Origin: G963665495 sp963677785
GTDB taxonomy: Bacteria > Desulfobacterota > Desulfovibrionia > Desulfovibrionales > Desulfovibrionaceae
Assembly (NCBI GenBank): GCA_963677785.2
Contig: CAXXDH010000003.1
Span: 310,001 to 374,000 of the forward strand
Direction: 5' to 3'
DNA length: 64,000 bases
The position numbers and the translations under genes were made by a program. Shown here piece by piece: positions 1 through 8,771 of the stretch; position 1 is the stretch's first letter, and every line of letters starts with the position of its first letter. The notes beneath the pieces are model-generated. The model made no database searches. It was given only the letters and a program-made list of their open reading frames with translations, and was not told where the DNA came from.

Positions 1-260
1 ACGCCCGGATCATGGGCCAGGGCTTCTTCCAGAGCAATTTCCGTCGCCGGATCATCTACGTCCTCCGTGACTATCTTGAACTGGTAAACTTCCAGCTCGC
101 CGCTCTCCTCATTGAAGCCAACCTCGATGTCGATCTGATCGCCGTATTTTTTGGTCACAGAGGAGCGCACCGCCTCCTCGATGGTATCGACAAGCAGATC
201 GCGGTCTATACCCCTGTCTTTGCTTATTTGATCAATTGCCTTACGCAGTTCCAAACTCAT
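1..260 (-). CDS. nusA: Transcription termination/antitermination factor NusA (N-terminal part only)
   Basis: The gene runs off the left edge of the window, so only about 86 N-terminal residues are visible. They begin MSLELRKAIDQISKDRGID and continue with the helical NusA N-terminal domain that contacts RNA polymerase. The start at 260 is supported by an AAGGAG-type ribosome binding site just upstream. It lies downstream of rimP on the same strand, the usual rimP-nusA order. The S1 and KH domains are outside the window. Identification rests on the N-terminal sequence and the neighbour. Confidence 0.9.
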   Translation of the reverse strand, partial: MSLELRKAIDQISKDRGIDRDLLVDTIEEAVRSSVTKKYGDQIDIEVGFNEESGELEVYQFKIVTEDVDDPATEIALEEALAHDPG

Positions 261-364
261 GATTCAGCTCCTTGGCGCGAAAAACACGTATGCACGTGGA
301 CTCGTCCTCCTGCAGACGGTGTGGCTACTTTTTTTTGGGTGAGCGGTCCCGTTTCTTTTCTTCC

Positions 365-913
365 TTATTTCTTCGAAGCAGCGGATTTCGAGCCCTTAGA
401 AGGAGAACCTTTGGCGCGATTGACTTGATCGGGATACGTAGGCCGCAGTCGTGCTTTCTTAATCTTATCCCACGGTATGGCAATACGTTCGCTGTCTACA
501 GTTAGCTCTATGTCCGAATCACTCACAGCCTTGAGAGGACCTCTGAACCGTTTTCTGTCGGGAAACTCCAGGGCCACGATCTCGGCTGTTTCAACTTCTA
601 CCGTACGGTTCAGATACGGCCTGAGCTGGTCGAGTGAAAAAAATTTACGCTCCATTCCGGGAGAAGACACTTCCAGGGTATAAGCCCCGGGGATGATATC
701 TTCCACATCAAAGACCAGGCCCACTTTTCGCGAAAGCTCGGCACACTGGTCTATGGTCGCGGCAGTATCAGGCTCTCCCCTTCCAGCGGCGCTCTGCACG
801 AACACCCGGACGACTCCGCGTTTCCCCGTCAGCGAGGCTTCTATTCCCCAAAGGTCGAGATCAAGCGATGCCGCCACAGGCTCGATAAGTTCTTTCAGCT
901 TGTCCGCAAGCAT
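365..913 (-). CDS. rimP: Ribosome maturation factor RimP
   Basis: RimP acts in the cytoplasm in maturation of the 30S subunit. The protein starts MLADKLKELIEPVAASLDLDL and carries the N-terminal alpha/beta domain, with the family-typical stretch DVEDIIPGAYTLEVSSPGMER in the middle, followed by the SH3-like C-terminal domain. It ends in a Lys/Ser-rich tail (KGSPSKGSKSAASKK) somewhat longer than usual. The reading frame is open further upstream, but that extension would run into the terminator and tRNA region, so the start at 913 is preferred. The length of 182 residues is normal. It sits directly upstream of nusA. Confidence 0.93.
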   Translation of the reverse strand: MLADKLKELIEPVAASLDLDLWGIEASLTGKRGVVRVFVQSAAGRGEPDTAATIDQCAELSRKVGLVFDVEDIIPGAYTLEVSSPGMERKFFSLDQLRPYLNRTVEVETAEIVALEFPDRKRFRGPLKAVSDSDIELTVDSERIAIPWDKIKKARLRPTYPDQVNRAKGSPSKGSKSAASKK

Positions 914-945
914 GTAACTCGGCTCCCAAACACTTGGTACATAGT

Positions 946-973
946 AAAAAAAAAGGGGCTGAATGACCGCCCC
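946..973 (-). terminator. Rho-independent terminator after tRNA-Gly
   Basis: Read on the minus strand, a GGGGC stem arm, a nine-base loop and GCCCC are followed by an unbroken run of nine T residues (stem 955-973, T tract 954-946). It sits between the tRNA-Gly gene and rimP, so it should end the tRNA transcript and separate it from the rimP-nusA operon. Confidence 0.75.
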
Positions 974-1015
974 AAAATCCTGACACCTGCTGGAATAAGG
1001 ATTTCCGTCATAGGC

Positions 1016-1091
1016 TGGAGCGGGCGACGGGAGTCGAACCCGCGACACCAAGCTTGGGAAGCTTGTACTCTACCAGCTGAGCTACACCCGC
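1016..1091 (-). tRNA. tRNA-Gly (anticodon CCC), CCA encoded
   Basis: The reverse complement folds as a complete cloverleaf of 76 nt. The acceptor arm GCGGGTG pairs with CGCCCGC, the D arm contains AGCTCAGCTGGTAGAG, the anticodon stem CAAGC/GCTTG encloses the loop TTCCCAA giving anticodon CCC, and the T arm contains GGTTCGACTCC. The 3' CCA is encoded in the DNA. It resembles E. coli tRNA-Gly(CCC). It appears to be a single tRNA gene with its own terminator downstream. Confidence 0.95.
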
Positions 1092-1167
1092 ACAACCAAT
1101 TAGGTTGTATATCATTCTTTTTTTTCCAATGTCAATATACACTATTCAAAAACAGAACTTGTGAACA

Positions 1168-1225
1168 GCCCCCTGATTTTGCGGACAATACCAGAGAAAA
1201 ACACCCTGCTCCGCAATATGGGGGC
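1168..1225. other. Two-part inverted repeat between tRNA-Gly and the chitinase gene
   Basis: GCCCCC at 1168-1173 pairs with GGGGGC at 1220-1225, and nested inside TTGCGGA at 1179-1185 pairs with TCCGCAA at 1210-1216. It lies about 50 bp downstream of the chitinase stop codon. There is no T tract, so it is not a classic terminator, but it may protect or end the chitinase transcript. Confidence 0.5.
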
Positions 1226-1275
1226 AGACCGTCGGCCATTGTTCCTGCGCTCGCGGCCTGCCCCGTTTTCAGCGC

Positions 1276-3696
1276 TTAATCATCCGGCTGGCAAAACAAA
1301 CAGATCTCCGACTCCAGCCGCGGTGTAAAATGCGTCTCGGCCCAGCTCTGGAATTCGGATTTCCAGGAAGCCGGGGAAACCGTACCTGATGCATCCGCCG
1401 CCTGGCTGGAACCACTGCTTTCCGCTTCGAAAATAACCCCCCAGCCGTCGTTTTTATCCCTGTTTTTCAAAACGCCCGAACCGGCGAGCTTCCAATAAAG
1501 CGTCTCTCCGTTGCTGGTGTCCAGCCAAATCAGGGCGCGCTCTTCCCCCGCATCGAGCAGACCCATGGCCAGATATGTCCGCCCTATGGACAGATTCCGG
1601 TCGAGGAAGCCCCAGCCGCTGCCCTCAGTTTGATCCAACAGCCGGCCGTCGTCTCCCAGTCGCCAATAGACCACCTTGCGCGACTCCTGATTTTGCCAGA
1701 ACAAAGTGCTGCGGCCATCGAATTCTCCCGAATCCACGAAACGCCAGCCGCCTTCCGGCAATACCTTATCGGCCACGCGAAACCAGCCCTCGCCTTCGGT
1801 CTCGCTGACCAGGTTGAGAGCGTCATCCAGTTTCCAGGCCACGATCTGTTTGCCCGAATCTCCGTCGTTTCCGCGCCAGAGCAGACTCAGTTCGCCGTTG
1901 GCCACGTAGGGAGCCAGCAGTGTCCAGTGCGCGGCCAGAGTGGTGTCGGACACGAAGCCCCAACCGCTGCCCTGTTCCGTATTCAGAAGCCGGCCCTGGT
2001 TGTCCAGCTTCCACCAGACGACCTGACCGTTTTGGTTCTGCCAGAACAAAATATTACTGCTCTGATGGCGAATAACTCCGCGCAGCTCATAATCCGACGG
2101 ATAGGCGGACGCGCTGACATCTTCCCAACCTTTTCCCGATTCTTCGCTTACCAGCGCATAATTTTCCTGCAGACGCCGGACCTGCAGCATACGTGTTTCC
2201 GGATTGGCCCAGAACACCAGATAGGCCGTGGCAGGAACCGAACCGTCCACGGAAGCCCCCTCGCCGTCCAGATCCACAAACGCGACGTACCACCAGGGAT
2301 CCGGCAGTGAACAGTTCTGGTTCAGCATTTTCCAGCCGTTCGCGGTTTGCGTATCTTCCAGCTGCAAGTTGTTGTTCAGATCCCAACACGAGGTCAGCCC
2401 GTTACTCTTTTTGTGCCACAGCAGGTTGCTCACCACCTCGGGTCCGTTGTTCTTCACCCCCAGCTTCCCTGCCACATAGGGGACGATGCTGGTTGAAGCG
2501 TCCGCGTCGCGGACATCGCCCGAAAGTTCCCAGAACATGGCGCCGCCCATACTATTCGACAGCAGGTAGTCGGTTTTCAACCCGACGGACTGGCGGTCGT
2601 CATAGGAAACAAACATGCCGTTGCCCAGGCCGGAGGTAATGTTCGGGCCGTACAGCCAGGGCACCTTGGCGTTGTCGTTCCAATAGGACGTATACTCTCC
2701 CTGCAGCAGTTCCACGATACGCCAGTAGTCGAAAACACCGCCTTCCCAGTTGCCGTTCACCCCCGTGGCCGGTCCGGCCTGGCCGCTCTGGTAGAGGCCG
2801 TTGTCCGTATCCGGCACGTTCTCCCAGGAACGCCCGTACAGCGGCATGCCGAGCACGAGCTTGCCCGCCGGGACCCCGCCGTTCAAATAAGCGTTCATCG
2901 TATAGACAATATTGAGCATATTCTTATCGGTATCCGGACTGGCAGAGTCCTCATAAAGCGGCGCGTTGAATCCGGTTCTGGTATTCCAGGAACCGTAATA
3001 ATCGTAGGTCATGACATTAATCCAATCCACTAGAGCGGCCACAACCGGGAAATCAAACCCTCCCATACTTCCCGCACCCGCCGGACCGGCAATGGTCAAC
3101 AGATACTCCTTGCCGTTTTCCTGTCCTTTGGCGTCCAGGGCGTCCCGTACGGCCTGCAGCAAGGCCACGAAATTTGCCTTGTCGCTTGCCTGCGGAAATT
3201 CCCAGTCTATGTCGATGCCGTCCAACCCCTGGTCGCTGACCCAGGCGGCACAGGAAGCGGCAAAGGTCGCACGCAACGAAGCGTCCGCAGCAACGGTCGG
3301 GAAAGAAGACGAGGAATTGGCGCCCCCCAGGGAAATCAGAACCTTGACGCCCGGATACAGTTCCTTGAGCGAACGCAGCCGGTTGAACAACCCCTTTTCC
3401 GCGGGAAACCCGTTTTTGGCCTGGAACTGCATGTTGAAGTCCGCGTAGTCATCGGCTACCTGCAGTTCGCCCGACGCAGCGACATTGACAAACGCAAAAT
3501 TGATATGTGTCAGATTTTTAAGCGGAATATCCGCGGGCTCGTAATTGCGCGCGTATACGGCCCACTCGACGTAGTAGCCGACCATACGGTTGGCGGCTTG
3601 GGCAGGGGCGATTGCCCCTAAAAAAAATATGGTCAGCAGCAGTAAAAAGGGTAAAACGGCAAATTCTCCGGACCGATTCCGATAGGCAACGGACAT
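1276..3696 (-). CDS. Secreted GH18 family chitinase with C-terminal tryptophan-rich repeats
   Basis: This is a predicted exported glycoside hydrolase of family 18 acting on chitin or related beta-1,4-GlcNAc polymers. The start at 3696 is chosen because an AAGGGGGA ribosome binding site precedes it and because it begins a clear signal peptide with a hydrophobic core (VLPFLLLLTIFFLGA) and a likely cut after AQA. The catalytic domain covers roughly residues 35-418 and has the GH18 signature DGIDIDWE near residue 160, with Glu166 as predicted acid/base. The C-terminal half consists of about six repeats of around 65 residues with a core like LFWQN...VVYWRL...GSGWGF. The same repeats occur in the protein at 18988. 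The gene stands alone. The domain call is secure; the substrate is inferred. Confidence 0.9.
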   Translation of the reverse strand: MSVAYRNRSGEFAVLPFLLLLTIFFLGAIAPAQAANRMVGYYVEWAVYARNYEPADIPLKNLTHINFAFVNVAASGELQVADDYADFNMQFQAKNGFPAEKGLFNRLRSLKELYPGVKVLISLGGANSSSSFPTVAADASLRATFAASCAAWVSDQGLDGIDIDWEFPQASDKANFVALLQAVRDALDAKGQENGKEYLLTIAGPAGAGSMGGFDFPVVAALVDWINVMTYDYYGSWNTRTGFNAPLYEDSASPDTDKNMLNIVYTMNAYLNGGVPAGKLVLGMPLYGRSWENVPDTDNGLYQSGQAGPATGVNGNWEGGVFDYWRIVELLQGEYTSYWNDNAKVPWLYGPNITSGLGNGMFVSYDDRQSVGLKTDYLLSNSMGGAMFWELSGDVRDADASTSIVPYVAGKLGVKNNGPEVVSNLLWHKKSNGLTSCWDLNNNLQLEDTQTANGWKMLNQNCSLPDPWWYVAFVDLDGEGASVDGSVPATAYLVFWANPETRMLQVRRLQENYALVSEESGKGWEDVSASAYPSDYELRGVIRHQSSNILFWQNQNGQVVWWKLDNQGRLLNTEQGSGWGFVSDTTLAAHWTLLAPYVANGELSLLWRGNDGDSGKQIVAWKLDDALNLVSETEGEGWFRVADKVLPEGGWRFVDSGEFDGRSTLFWQNQESRKVVYWRLGDDGRLLDQTEGSGWGFLDRNLSIGRTYLAMGLLDAGEERALIWLDTSNGETLYWKLAGSGVLKNRDKNDGWGVIFEAESSGSSQAADASGTVSPASWKSEFQSWAETHFTPRLESEICLFCQPDD
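1430..2435 (-). repeat. C-terminal repeats of the chitinase (W-x-N...W-x-L...GWG type)
   Basis: The coded repeats have the pattern hydrophobic-F/I-W-x-N, then about ten residues, V-x-W-x-L, D/N-x-x-G-x-L, and after a short spacer G-S/K-G-W-x-x-V/L. Examples are ILFWQNQNGQVVWWKL and TLFWQNQESRKVVYWRL. They look like the blades of a beta-propeller or a tandem cell-surface/carbohydrate-binding array. Boundaries are approximate. Confidence 0.7.
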
Positions 3697-3925
3697 AACT
3701 ATCCCCCTTGTAAGCGAAACATAAACACTTGGCTTTTTCCAGATCAAAACAGAAGGCTAAACAATCACTTGCCTTTGGTCTGATCTTACACCATCGCTTA
3801 CCAGGCGCCTAATAATTTTTGATCACACACGCAAAAAAGGAGCACAAACGGCATCCCCTGCAAAATCGACCCCGACACTTAAAGCGTACGTTCCCAAATT
3901 CAAGGGGGAAAATAAACCGCAGCTG

Positions 3926-4600
3926 TTATTGCAAGGCGACTTCCGATTGCAAGGCTGCCTGTTGGGCCAGCACGGACAGATTAACGCGGCACAAGCGCAT
4001 GGCCCGCAGAAAAAAAGCTTCGGAAACTCCTGCGGGGCGTTCGTGATGCAGCGCCCGTTCCAGATCAAAGCTCACTTCTCCCAGAATACTCTGCCCTGAA
4101 GCCAGAGGAAAGCAGACCGGTTCGACGTGGTAGGATTCGAGTTGCAGGACGAAAATCAGGCTTTCCTCTCCCGGACCATTGTAGTCCAGAAACATGAACG
4201 ATCCCAAAGCGCCCGTTTCCACACGGCCGTCTTCCGGATACGCCACATAATAACTTGAGCGCGGCATGGAATACAGATTGCTGACGGGCAAGGCCGTACA
4301 GGATTCCGATTCGGCGGCTTCCTGAAATTCCTCGCTGTCCAGATAAATCATGGACCGTTGCGCCCTGAACCCAACCAGGGCGGACAGCAGAAACGGCTCC
4401 ACGCCGTCCTGCGAGTACCCATATTGGTTCCGCAGCAGGTCGAAAGAAAGTCCGACCGGGAAATAACACCAGGAAGGCCAGCTGAGTTTCGGTTCATTGC
4501 CCTGCTTTTTTATCCGCACCAAATCCTGAACATGGTCGTACACGTGGGGAAAACTGCGTTGAAAAGCCAATGAAAGCCCACAGGTCGGCATATGCCTCAT
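3926..4600 (-). CDS. Conserved hypothetical protein, possible AcrVA2-like fold
   Basis: This is a protein of 224 residues at the distal end of the aldehyde oxidoreductase chain. The start at 4600 forms an ATGA overlap with the preceding phosphatase gene and has GGAGG seven bases upstream. There is no signal peptide or membrane segment. By eye, the order of conserved features resembles the AcrVA2 family: a PSWCYFPVG stretch near the N-terminus, FRAQRSMIYLDSEEF in the middle, then YYVAYPEDG, GSFMFLDYN, SLIFVLQLE and PLASGQSILGEV. AcrVA2-like proteins occur in many bacteria without Cas12a and need not be anti-CRISPRs there. The similarity is from memory and tentative. Its position suggests a job linked to the oxidoreductase maturation genes, or merely co-transcription with them. 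Confidence 0.55.
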   Translation of the reverse strand: MRHMPTCGLSLAFQRSFPHVYDHVQDLVRIKKQGNEPKLSWPSWCYFPVGLSFDLLRNQYGYSQDGVEPFLLSALVGFRAQRSMIYLDSEEFQEAAESESCTALPVSNLYSMPRSSYYVAYPEDGRVETGALGSFMFLDYNGPGEESLIFVLQLESYHVEPVCFPLASGQSILGEVSFDLERALHHERPAGVSEAFFLRAMRLCRVNLSVLAQQAALQSEVALQ

Positions 4601-5217
4601 GTCGCATTCCTCCATGGTTGCAGATTCATCCAGTCCACGCAGCGCCCCATGCCGGTACGGACGATGCTGTTGACGCAGCAGTAATCCTGTCCGATCCGGA
4701 ACAGATTGTTGAGATCCAGCCCCAGCACATGGCAGAGGATGGTTCTGTTCACGCCCGCATGGGCCACCATCAACGTTGTTCCCTGGGTTTCGGTGAACAA
4801 AGCGTCGAAAAAAGGCGCCGTACGTTGTTGCAGGTCCAAAAAACTCTCCCCCCCGCCGGGTCGCGCCAAAGCCAGATTTTCCCCTCTGGCGGCGTATTCT
4901 CCTGGGAATGCGGCTTCCACCTCTTTTATGGTCAATCCTTCCCACTGGCCGAGGTTGATCTCCCGCAACCGGGCTTCCGGCTCGATGGGGATTCCGTCCA
5001 GGCCGCAATGCTCTGCCGCCAGCCGCGCGGTTTCCCTGGTCCGGCTCAGATCGCTGCAGACGATCCGCCCGATGTCCATGCCGCGCAGGGCCTTGCCTGC
5101 CGCTATCGCCTGGGCTCTGCCGGTTTCGGTCAGGGGCAGGTCCTGCTGCCCGATAAAGCGCCTGGGCTTGTATTGGGGAATCTCCCCGTGCCGCATCAGC
5201 AAAACACGCGGACTCAT
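4597..5217 (-). CDS. Histidine phosphatase family protein (phosphoglycerate mutase/CobC-like)
   Basis: This is a cytoplasmic phosphatase of the histidine phosphatase superfamily. The catalytic RHG motif is at the N-terminus (VLLMRHGEIPQY), followed by SDLSRTRETA, a REINLGQWEG segment and the second catalytic His in VAHAGVNR. The protein is 206 residues long, the usual size for alpha-ribazole phosphatase (CobC) and related enzymes. It overlaps the MobA-like/HD gene upstream and the hypothetical gene downstream through ATGA junctions. No cobalamin genes are nearby, so a CobC role is not supported. A phosphatase acting on a nucleotide or cofactor intermediate of the same operon is more plausible, but the substrate is unknown. 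Confidence 0.85.
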   Translation of the reverse strand: MSPRVLLMRHGEIPQYKPRRFIGQQDLPLTETGRAQAIAAGKALRGMDIGRIVCSDLSRTRETARLAAEHCGLDGIPIEPEARLREINLGQWEGLTIKEVEAAFPGEYAARGENLALARPGGGESFLDLQQRTAPFFDALFTETQGTTLMVAHAGVNRTILCHVLGLDLNNLFRIGQDYCCVNSIVRTGMGRCVDWMNLQPWRNAT

Positions 5218-6362
5218 TCCTGCTCCAGGACCTCTGCGGCCAGGGCACGGACATTTTTGCCTGTTTCGCGCTCAATGCGGTCGGCCAGCTGTCCGGCCCG
5301 GGCGCGGCGCCCCTCTATCGCTATTCTGGCCTTTTCAATGTGCCCGTAATATTCGAGCGCCTGTCCGTAACGCTGATCCAGGGAAACAACTGTAGTTCCG
5401 GCCACGAACTTGTCCGCCATGAATACCAGCACGCGTTCGGTGATGGGCGCGGTCTCCGGATCCGGCAGATCGCGGTGCAGGGCCACAATGGAGGCTATGT
5501 CCGTGAAACCCGCCGCTTCGAGCCATTGGCCGCCCAGTTCTTCGTGCTTGGGTTTGCCTTTGGCCAGATCATGAACCAACGCGGCCCGTTCGATCCGTTC
5601 GGAGTCCAGCTTTCCGTTGGTTCCCGGCAGGCTGTTGTACAGTCCGGCCAGGGACAGGGCCACCTTGGCGACGGCCTCTCCATGGCGCCGGGCCCGTACC
5701 GGGGTGCCCGCAATGTCCATCAAAGCCCGGCACTCTTCCCTGGTGGGCAGTCCGGGCCGTTTGGAACGATCGAAAAGCCCGGCGTATTGCTCCTCGCGGT
5801 CCATATCCAGAAGAACGCACTGGTCCGCGGTCTCCAGCTGGCGTACACTCTCCGGGTGTTCCTGCTCCCAGCGTTCCAGCACGGCGCGCAGGCCGCCCTG
5901 TCCGTCGGATTGCAGAATGGGCTCGCGCAGCTGCACGTTAAGCACGGGCGGATGGCCGCGCTCCCCCAGAAAACAGGGGTGCAGAATGGCGGTCTTGTCC
6001 GGGACGAACGTATCGCGCAGCCTGGCGATAGTCTGCGTACGTACCAGCGGAATATCCACCGGCGTCAGAAAAAAAGCGTCCGCCGCGTTGGATACGGCCC
6101 GTACGCCGGCCAGAACCGAGGAGAACATGCCGCTTTCATAGTCCTTATTGCGTACGGCCTGGACTCCGAGCCGTTCTATCACCGGCAGCAGCTCTTCGGC
6201 GCGGTGGCCGACGACCACCAGAACGCGTTCAATACCCGCTTCCTTGAAGCCGCTCACGGTCTGCTCGATGACCGTGCTGCCGCCCATGGGGTACAGGGGC
6301 TTAAAGCCGCCCATACGGCTGGACAATCCGGCGGAAAGAACTACAGCCTCAAAGTTTACCAC
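5214..6362 (-). CDS. MobA/MocA-like nucleotidyltransferase fused to an HD domain (DVU_1551 family)
   Basis: The N-terminal half is a molybdopterin-type NTP transferase: the nucleotide-binding loop reads LSAGLSSRMGGFKPLYPMGG and the metal-binding aspartate is in LTPVDIPLV. Related enzymes (MocA, MobA) attach CMP or GMP to molybdopterin. Mop-type oxidoreductases carry the cytosine dinucleotide, so a MocA-like role would fit. The C-terminal half, from about residue 230, is an HD phosphohydrolase domain with H in RRHGEAV, the HD pair in VHDLAKG, and further histidines in KPKHEE and ALHRD. It overlaps xdhC-like by 14 bp and the phosphatase by ATGA. I recall this architecture as the DVU_1551 family. 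A paralogue is encoded at 30202. Confidence 0.82.
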   Translation of the reverse strand: MVNFEAVVLSAGLSSRMGGFKPLYPMGGSTVIEQTVSGFKEAGIERVLVVVGHRAEELLPVIERLGVQAVRNKDYESGMFSSVLAGVRAVSNAADAFFLTPVDIPLVRTQTIARLRDTFVPDKTAILHPCFLGERGHPPVLNVQLREPILQSDGQGGLRAVLERWEQEHPESVRQLETADQCVLLDMDREEQYAGLFDRSKRPGLPTREECRALMDIAGTPVRARRHGEAVAKVALSLAGLYNSLPGTNGKLDSERIERAALVHDLAKGKPKHEELGGQWLEAAGFTDIASIVALHRDLPDPETAPITERVLVFMADKFVAGTTVVSLDQRYGQALEYYGHIEKARIAIEGRRARAGQLADRIERETGKNVRALAAEVLEQE

Positions 6363-7425
6363 CTGGCGATCTCCTCAGGTACCGGGCCTTGATCAACTCG
6401 CCCACGATGCTGACCGCGATCTCCTCGGGCGTATCCGCGCCGATGGACATGCCGATGGGGCTGTAGACGCGGTCGATATCCGCCTGCGAAACGCCTTCTT
6501 CCAGAAGTTCGCGGTAGAGCGCGTCCCGCTTGGTGCGGCTGCCGATCATGCCCACGTAGCAGGCCGGCGTACGCAGGGCCTGACGCAGAACGGTCTTGTC
6601 GTGCAAATGGCCGCGGGTGATCACCACCAGATAGCAGTCTTCATCGATTTCAAAATCATCAAAACAGCGTTCCAACGTTTCCAGCACCACCACCTTGTCG
6701 GCTTCGGGAAAACGCTCCGTGTTGGCGAATTCCTCGCGGTCGTCCAGCACCACGGTGAGAAACCCCACATTGGAGGCCAGTGCGGCCGTGGCCTGGGAAA
6801 CGTGCCCTGCTCCGGCCAGATACACCGTACCCGGCACCAGCAGGTCCTCGAACAGAATCCGCTCACGCTCCACGTCCAGAATGGCCGCTCCCAGCGGGCG
6901 GTGAAAACTGTCGCGCCCCATGGAAACAATCTCTTCGGATGGAGCGGACAAATTCTCCGGGATCTTGCCGTCAATCATCACCCAGCGTTTCCAGGCCCAG
7001 GGGGCTTCCGGATCGCCGGCTTCCAGCTGGCTCACGTCGGTGATCAGAGTGGCGCTCTTTCCGTTGTTCAAGGCCTCGGACGCCGCGCGAAAAACAGTCA
7101 GCGCCTCCTGGTCCGGCGTCACGTATTCCAGAAAAATTTCCAGCTCGCCTCCGCAGATCATGTCCGTGGCGGCCGCGTCCTTGCCGGTCAGGCTGAAAGA
7201 GTGAATCCGGCCGCATTTGTTCCGGAAAATTTCCGGAGCGACCTTCATGATCTGGCCTTCGGCGGAACCGCCGCCGATGCTCCCGGCAATGCTGCCGTCC
7301 GGCAGGATGGCCATTTTAGCTCCGGTGGAACGGGGGGTGGAGCCGCTATGGTTGCAGATGGTGGCCAGAACAAGCTCCTGGCCCTGTTCCAGAAAGGTAC
7401 AGATAGCGCGTGTCAGTTCTTTCAT
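6349..7425 (-). CDS. XdhC family aldehyde oxidoreductase maturation factor
   Basis: XdhC/CoxI proteins bind the molybdenum cofactor and help insert the sulfurated form into xanthine-oxidase family enzymes. The N-terminal XdhC/CoxI domain contains STPRSTGAKMAILPDGS and GSIGGGSAEG. The C-terminal domain is Rossmann-like with YLAGAGHVSQATAAL and later VITRGHLHD and YVGMIGSRTKR. The length of 358 residues is typical. It is joined to the AMP-ligase gene by an ATGA overlap. The likely client is the Mop protein at 13993. Its downstream neighbour is the MobA-like/HD fusion, which would supply a dinucleotide cofactor. Confidence 0.92.
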   Translation of the reverse strand: MKELTRAICTFLEQGQELVLATICNHSGSTPRSTGAKMAILPDGSIAGSIGGGSAEGQIMKVAPEIFRNKCGRIHSFSLTGKDAAATDMICGGELEIFLEYVTPDQEALTVFRAASEALNNGKSATLITDVSQLEAGDPEAPWAWKRWVMIDGKIPENLSAPSEEIVSMGRDSFHRPLGAAILDVERERILFEDLLVPGTVYLAGAGHVSQATAALASNVGFLTVVLDDREEFANTERFPEADKVVVLETLERCFDDFEIDEDCYLVVITRGHLHDKTVLRQALRTPACYVGMIGSRTKRDALYRELLEEGVSQADIDRVYSPIGMSIGADTPEEIAVSIVGELIKARYLRRSPGGKL

Positions 7426-8768
7426 TGTTGTCGCTCGTCAATCAGTATGCGTTTGGCCGCAGTATACGGACCCAAGGCCCAGGTTTCCACTATAAATCCT
7501 ATCCGCGGTCCGCGGCCCGCATCCGTGTCCCGCAACTCGGGCATGGCTTCGAGTTCGGCACGAATGGTTTTCGTTAACGTATCGTTCTTGTCATGCAGTA
7601 CGCCCAGTTCCAGAATCAGCCGCTCGCCATCGCTGCCGGACTGGAGCCGGGCCTGGTAGTCCATGATCTGATCATGGGCGAAAATGATTTCATCCAACAG
7701 AGGCAGGCGCAGCTGGCGGCCGTTGGCCAGCTTGCGGTTGTCAATCATACGGCCCTGCACCTTGTCCAGCCGCAACAGGGAACTGCCGCAGGGGCATGAA
7801 TCCGCGAGCAAGCGCCCGAGATCGCCCGTACGGTAGCGAATGATGGGCATGGCCTGGCGGGTGAGCGTGGTGAGGACGATCTCCCCCCAGCTGCCGTGGG
7901 GCAACTGCCGCAAGGAATGCGGATCGACTACTTCCAGCAGCAGATCCGCCTGGCGCAGATGGCAGCCCTGGCGGGCGCAGCATTCCACGCCGCCGCCCAA
8001 TCCGGTTTCCACCGTGCCCCAATGGCTGAACACGGCGCAGCCCCAAATTTTTTCCAGATAGGCCACAATGGATCGGGAGATGTAGTCCGAACACAGCAGC
8101 AGGGTCTTGGGGTTCAGCCGTTGCCCGGCTTCCTTGCGGGCGTCCAGCCGGGCCAGTCCCAGAATCTGCACCGGAAAGCCCACCATGCTGTCCGCCCCGA
8201 CTTCGCAGGCTGCCTGCAGGGTCTTGCGCGGATCCTTGACCAGACCATGGATGATGCCTGTGGCCCCCATTCGGGCCAGTCCTCGGGCCAACAAATCGCC
8301 GGTGCTGTCCGGAGTCTCGCCAGGGAGCAGGATCAGCACGCGCTGTCCCGGTTCCACCATGGCCTGAATGCCGTTGTGAAAAAAATCAATGGTCTTTTCC
8401 AGGTCCTGCTCGGAAAAATACAACCGCTTGGGTTTGCCCGTGGTGCCCGAACTCTGCATGGTCACGATCCGGGCGATGTCGTCCTGCGGTACGCAGATCA
8501 TGGATTGCGCATGAGCCCGCAAATCCTCGTGCGTCATGAAAGGCAACGCCTCCAGATCGCCATAGGATGCGAGATCTTCGGGACGCATCTTTTCCAGCCT
8601 GGCGGCGTGGAACGGGCTGCAGGCTTTCACATAGTCCAGGGTCTCGCGCATTTTGTCCAGCTGATAGTCCTGAACTTCGGACAGAGACACAGGCCCGCAC
8701 TGTCCGCCGTTGCGGGCGCCGATGCGTTCGGCGATCCAGGGATCCAACGGGGTCAGCGGAATGGCCAT
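7422..8768 (-). CDS. AMP-forming ligase, phenylacetate-CoA ligase-like (DVU_1553 family)
   Basis: This is a member of the adenylate-forming enzyme superfamily, 448 residues long. The ATP-binding loop SSGTTGKPKRLYFS is intact, GETPDSTGDLLARGL follows, and the ribose-binding aspartate lies in RYRTGDLG. It resembles phenylacetate-CoA ligases but has no pathway genes for aromatic acids nearby. GAGGAGG precedes the start. The stop overlaps xdhC-like by ATGA. I recall relatives annotated as DVU_1553 family AMP-dependent CoA ligase in the same neighbourhood of other Desulfovibrio genomes. What acid it activates is not known; activation of a cofactor or protein carboxylate is one possibility. Confidence 0.8.
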   Translation of the reverse strand: MAIPLTPLDPWIAERIGARNGGQCGPVSLSEVQDYQLDKMRETLDYVKACSPFHAARLEKMRPEDLASYGDLEALPFMTHEDLRAHAQSMICVPQDDIARIVTMQSSGTTGKPKRLYFSEQDLEKTIDFFHNGIQAMVEPGQRVLILLPGETPDSTGDLLARGLARMGATGIIHGLVKDPRKTLQAACEVGADSMVGFPVQILGLARLDARKEAGQRLNPKTLLLCSDYISRSIVAYLEKIWGCAVFSHWGTVETGLGGGVECCARQGCHLRQADLLLEVVDPHSLRQLPHGSWGEIVLTTLTRQAMPIIRYRTGDLGRLLADSCPCGSSLLRLDKVQGRMIDNRKLANGRQLRLPLLDEIIFAHDQIMDYQARLQSGSDGERLILELGVLHDKNDTLTKTIRAELEAMPELRDTDAGRGPRIGFIVETWALGPYTAAKRILIDERQQ

Positions 8769-8771
8769 GGC

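Noticed and set aside
4570..5349. Plus-strand frames opposite the phosphatase and MobA-like genes
   Set aside because: Shadows of well-defined minus-strand genes; no domains and no ribosome binding sites.
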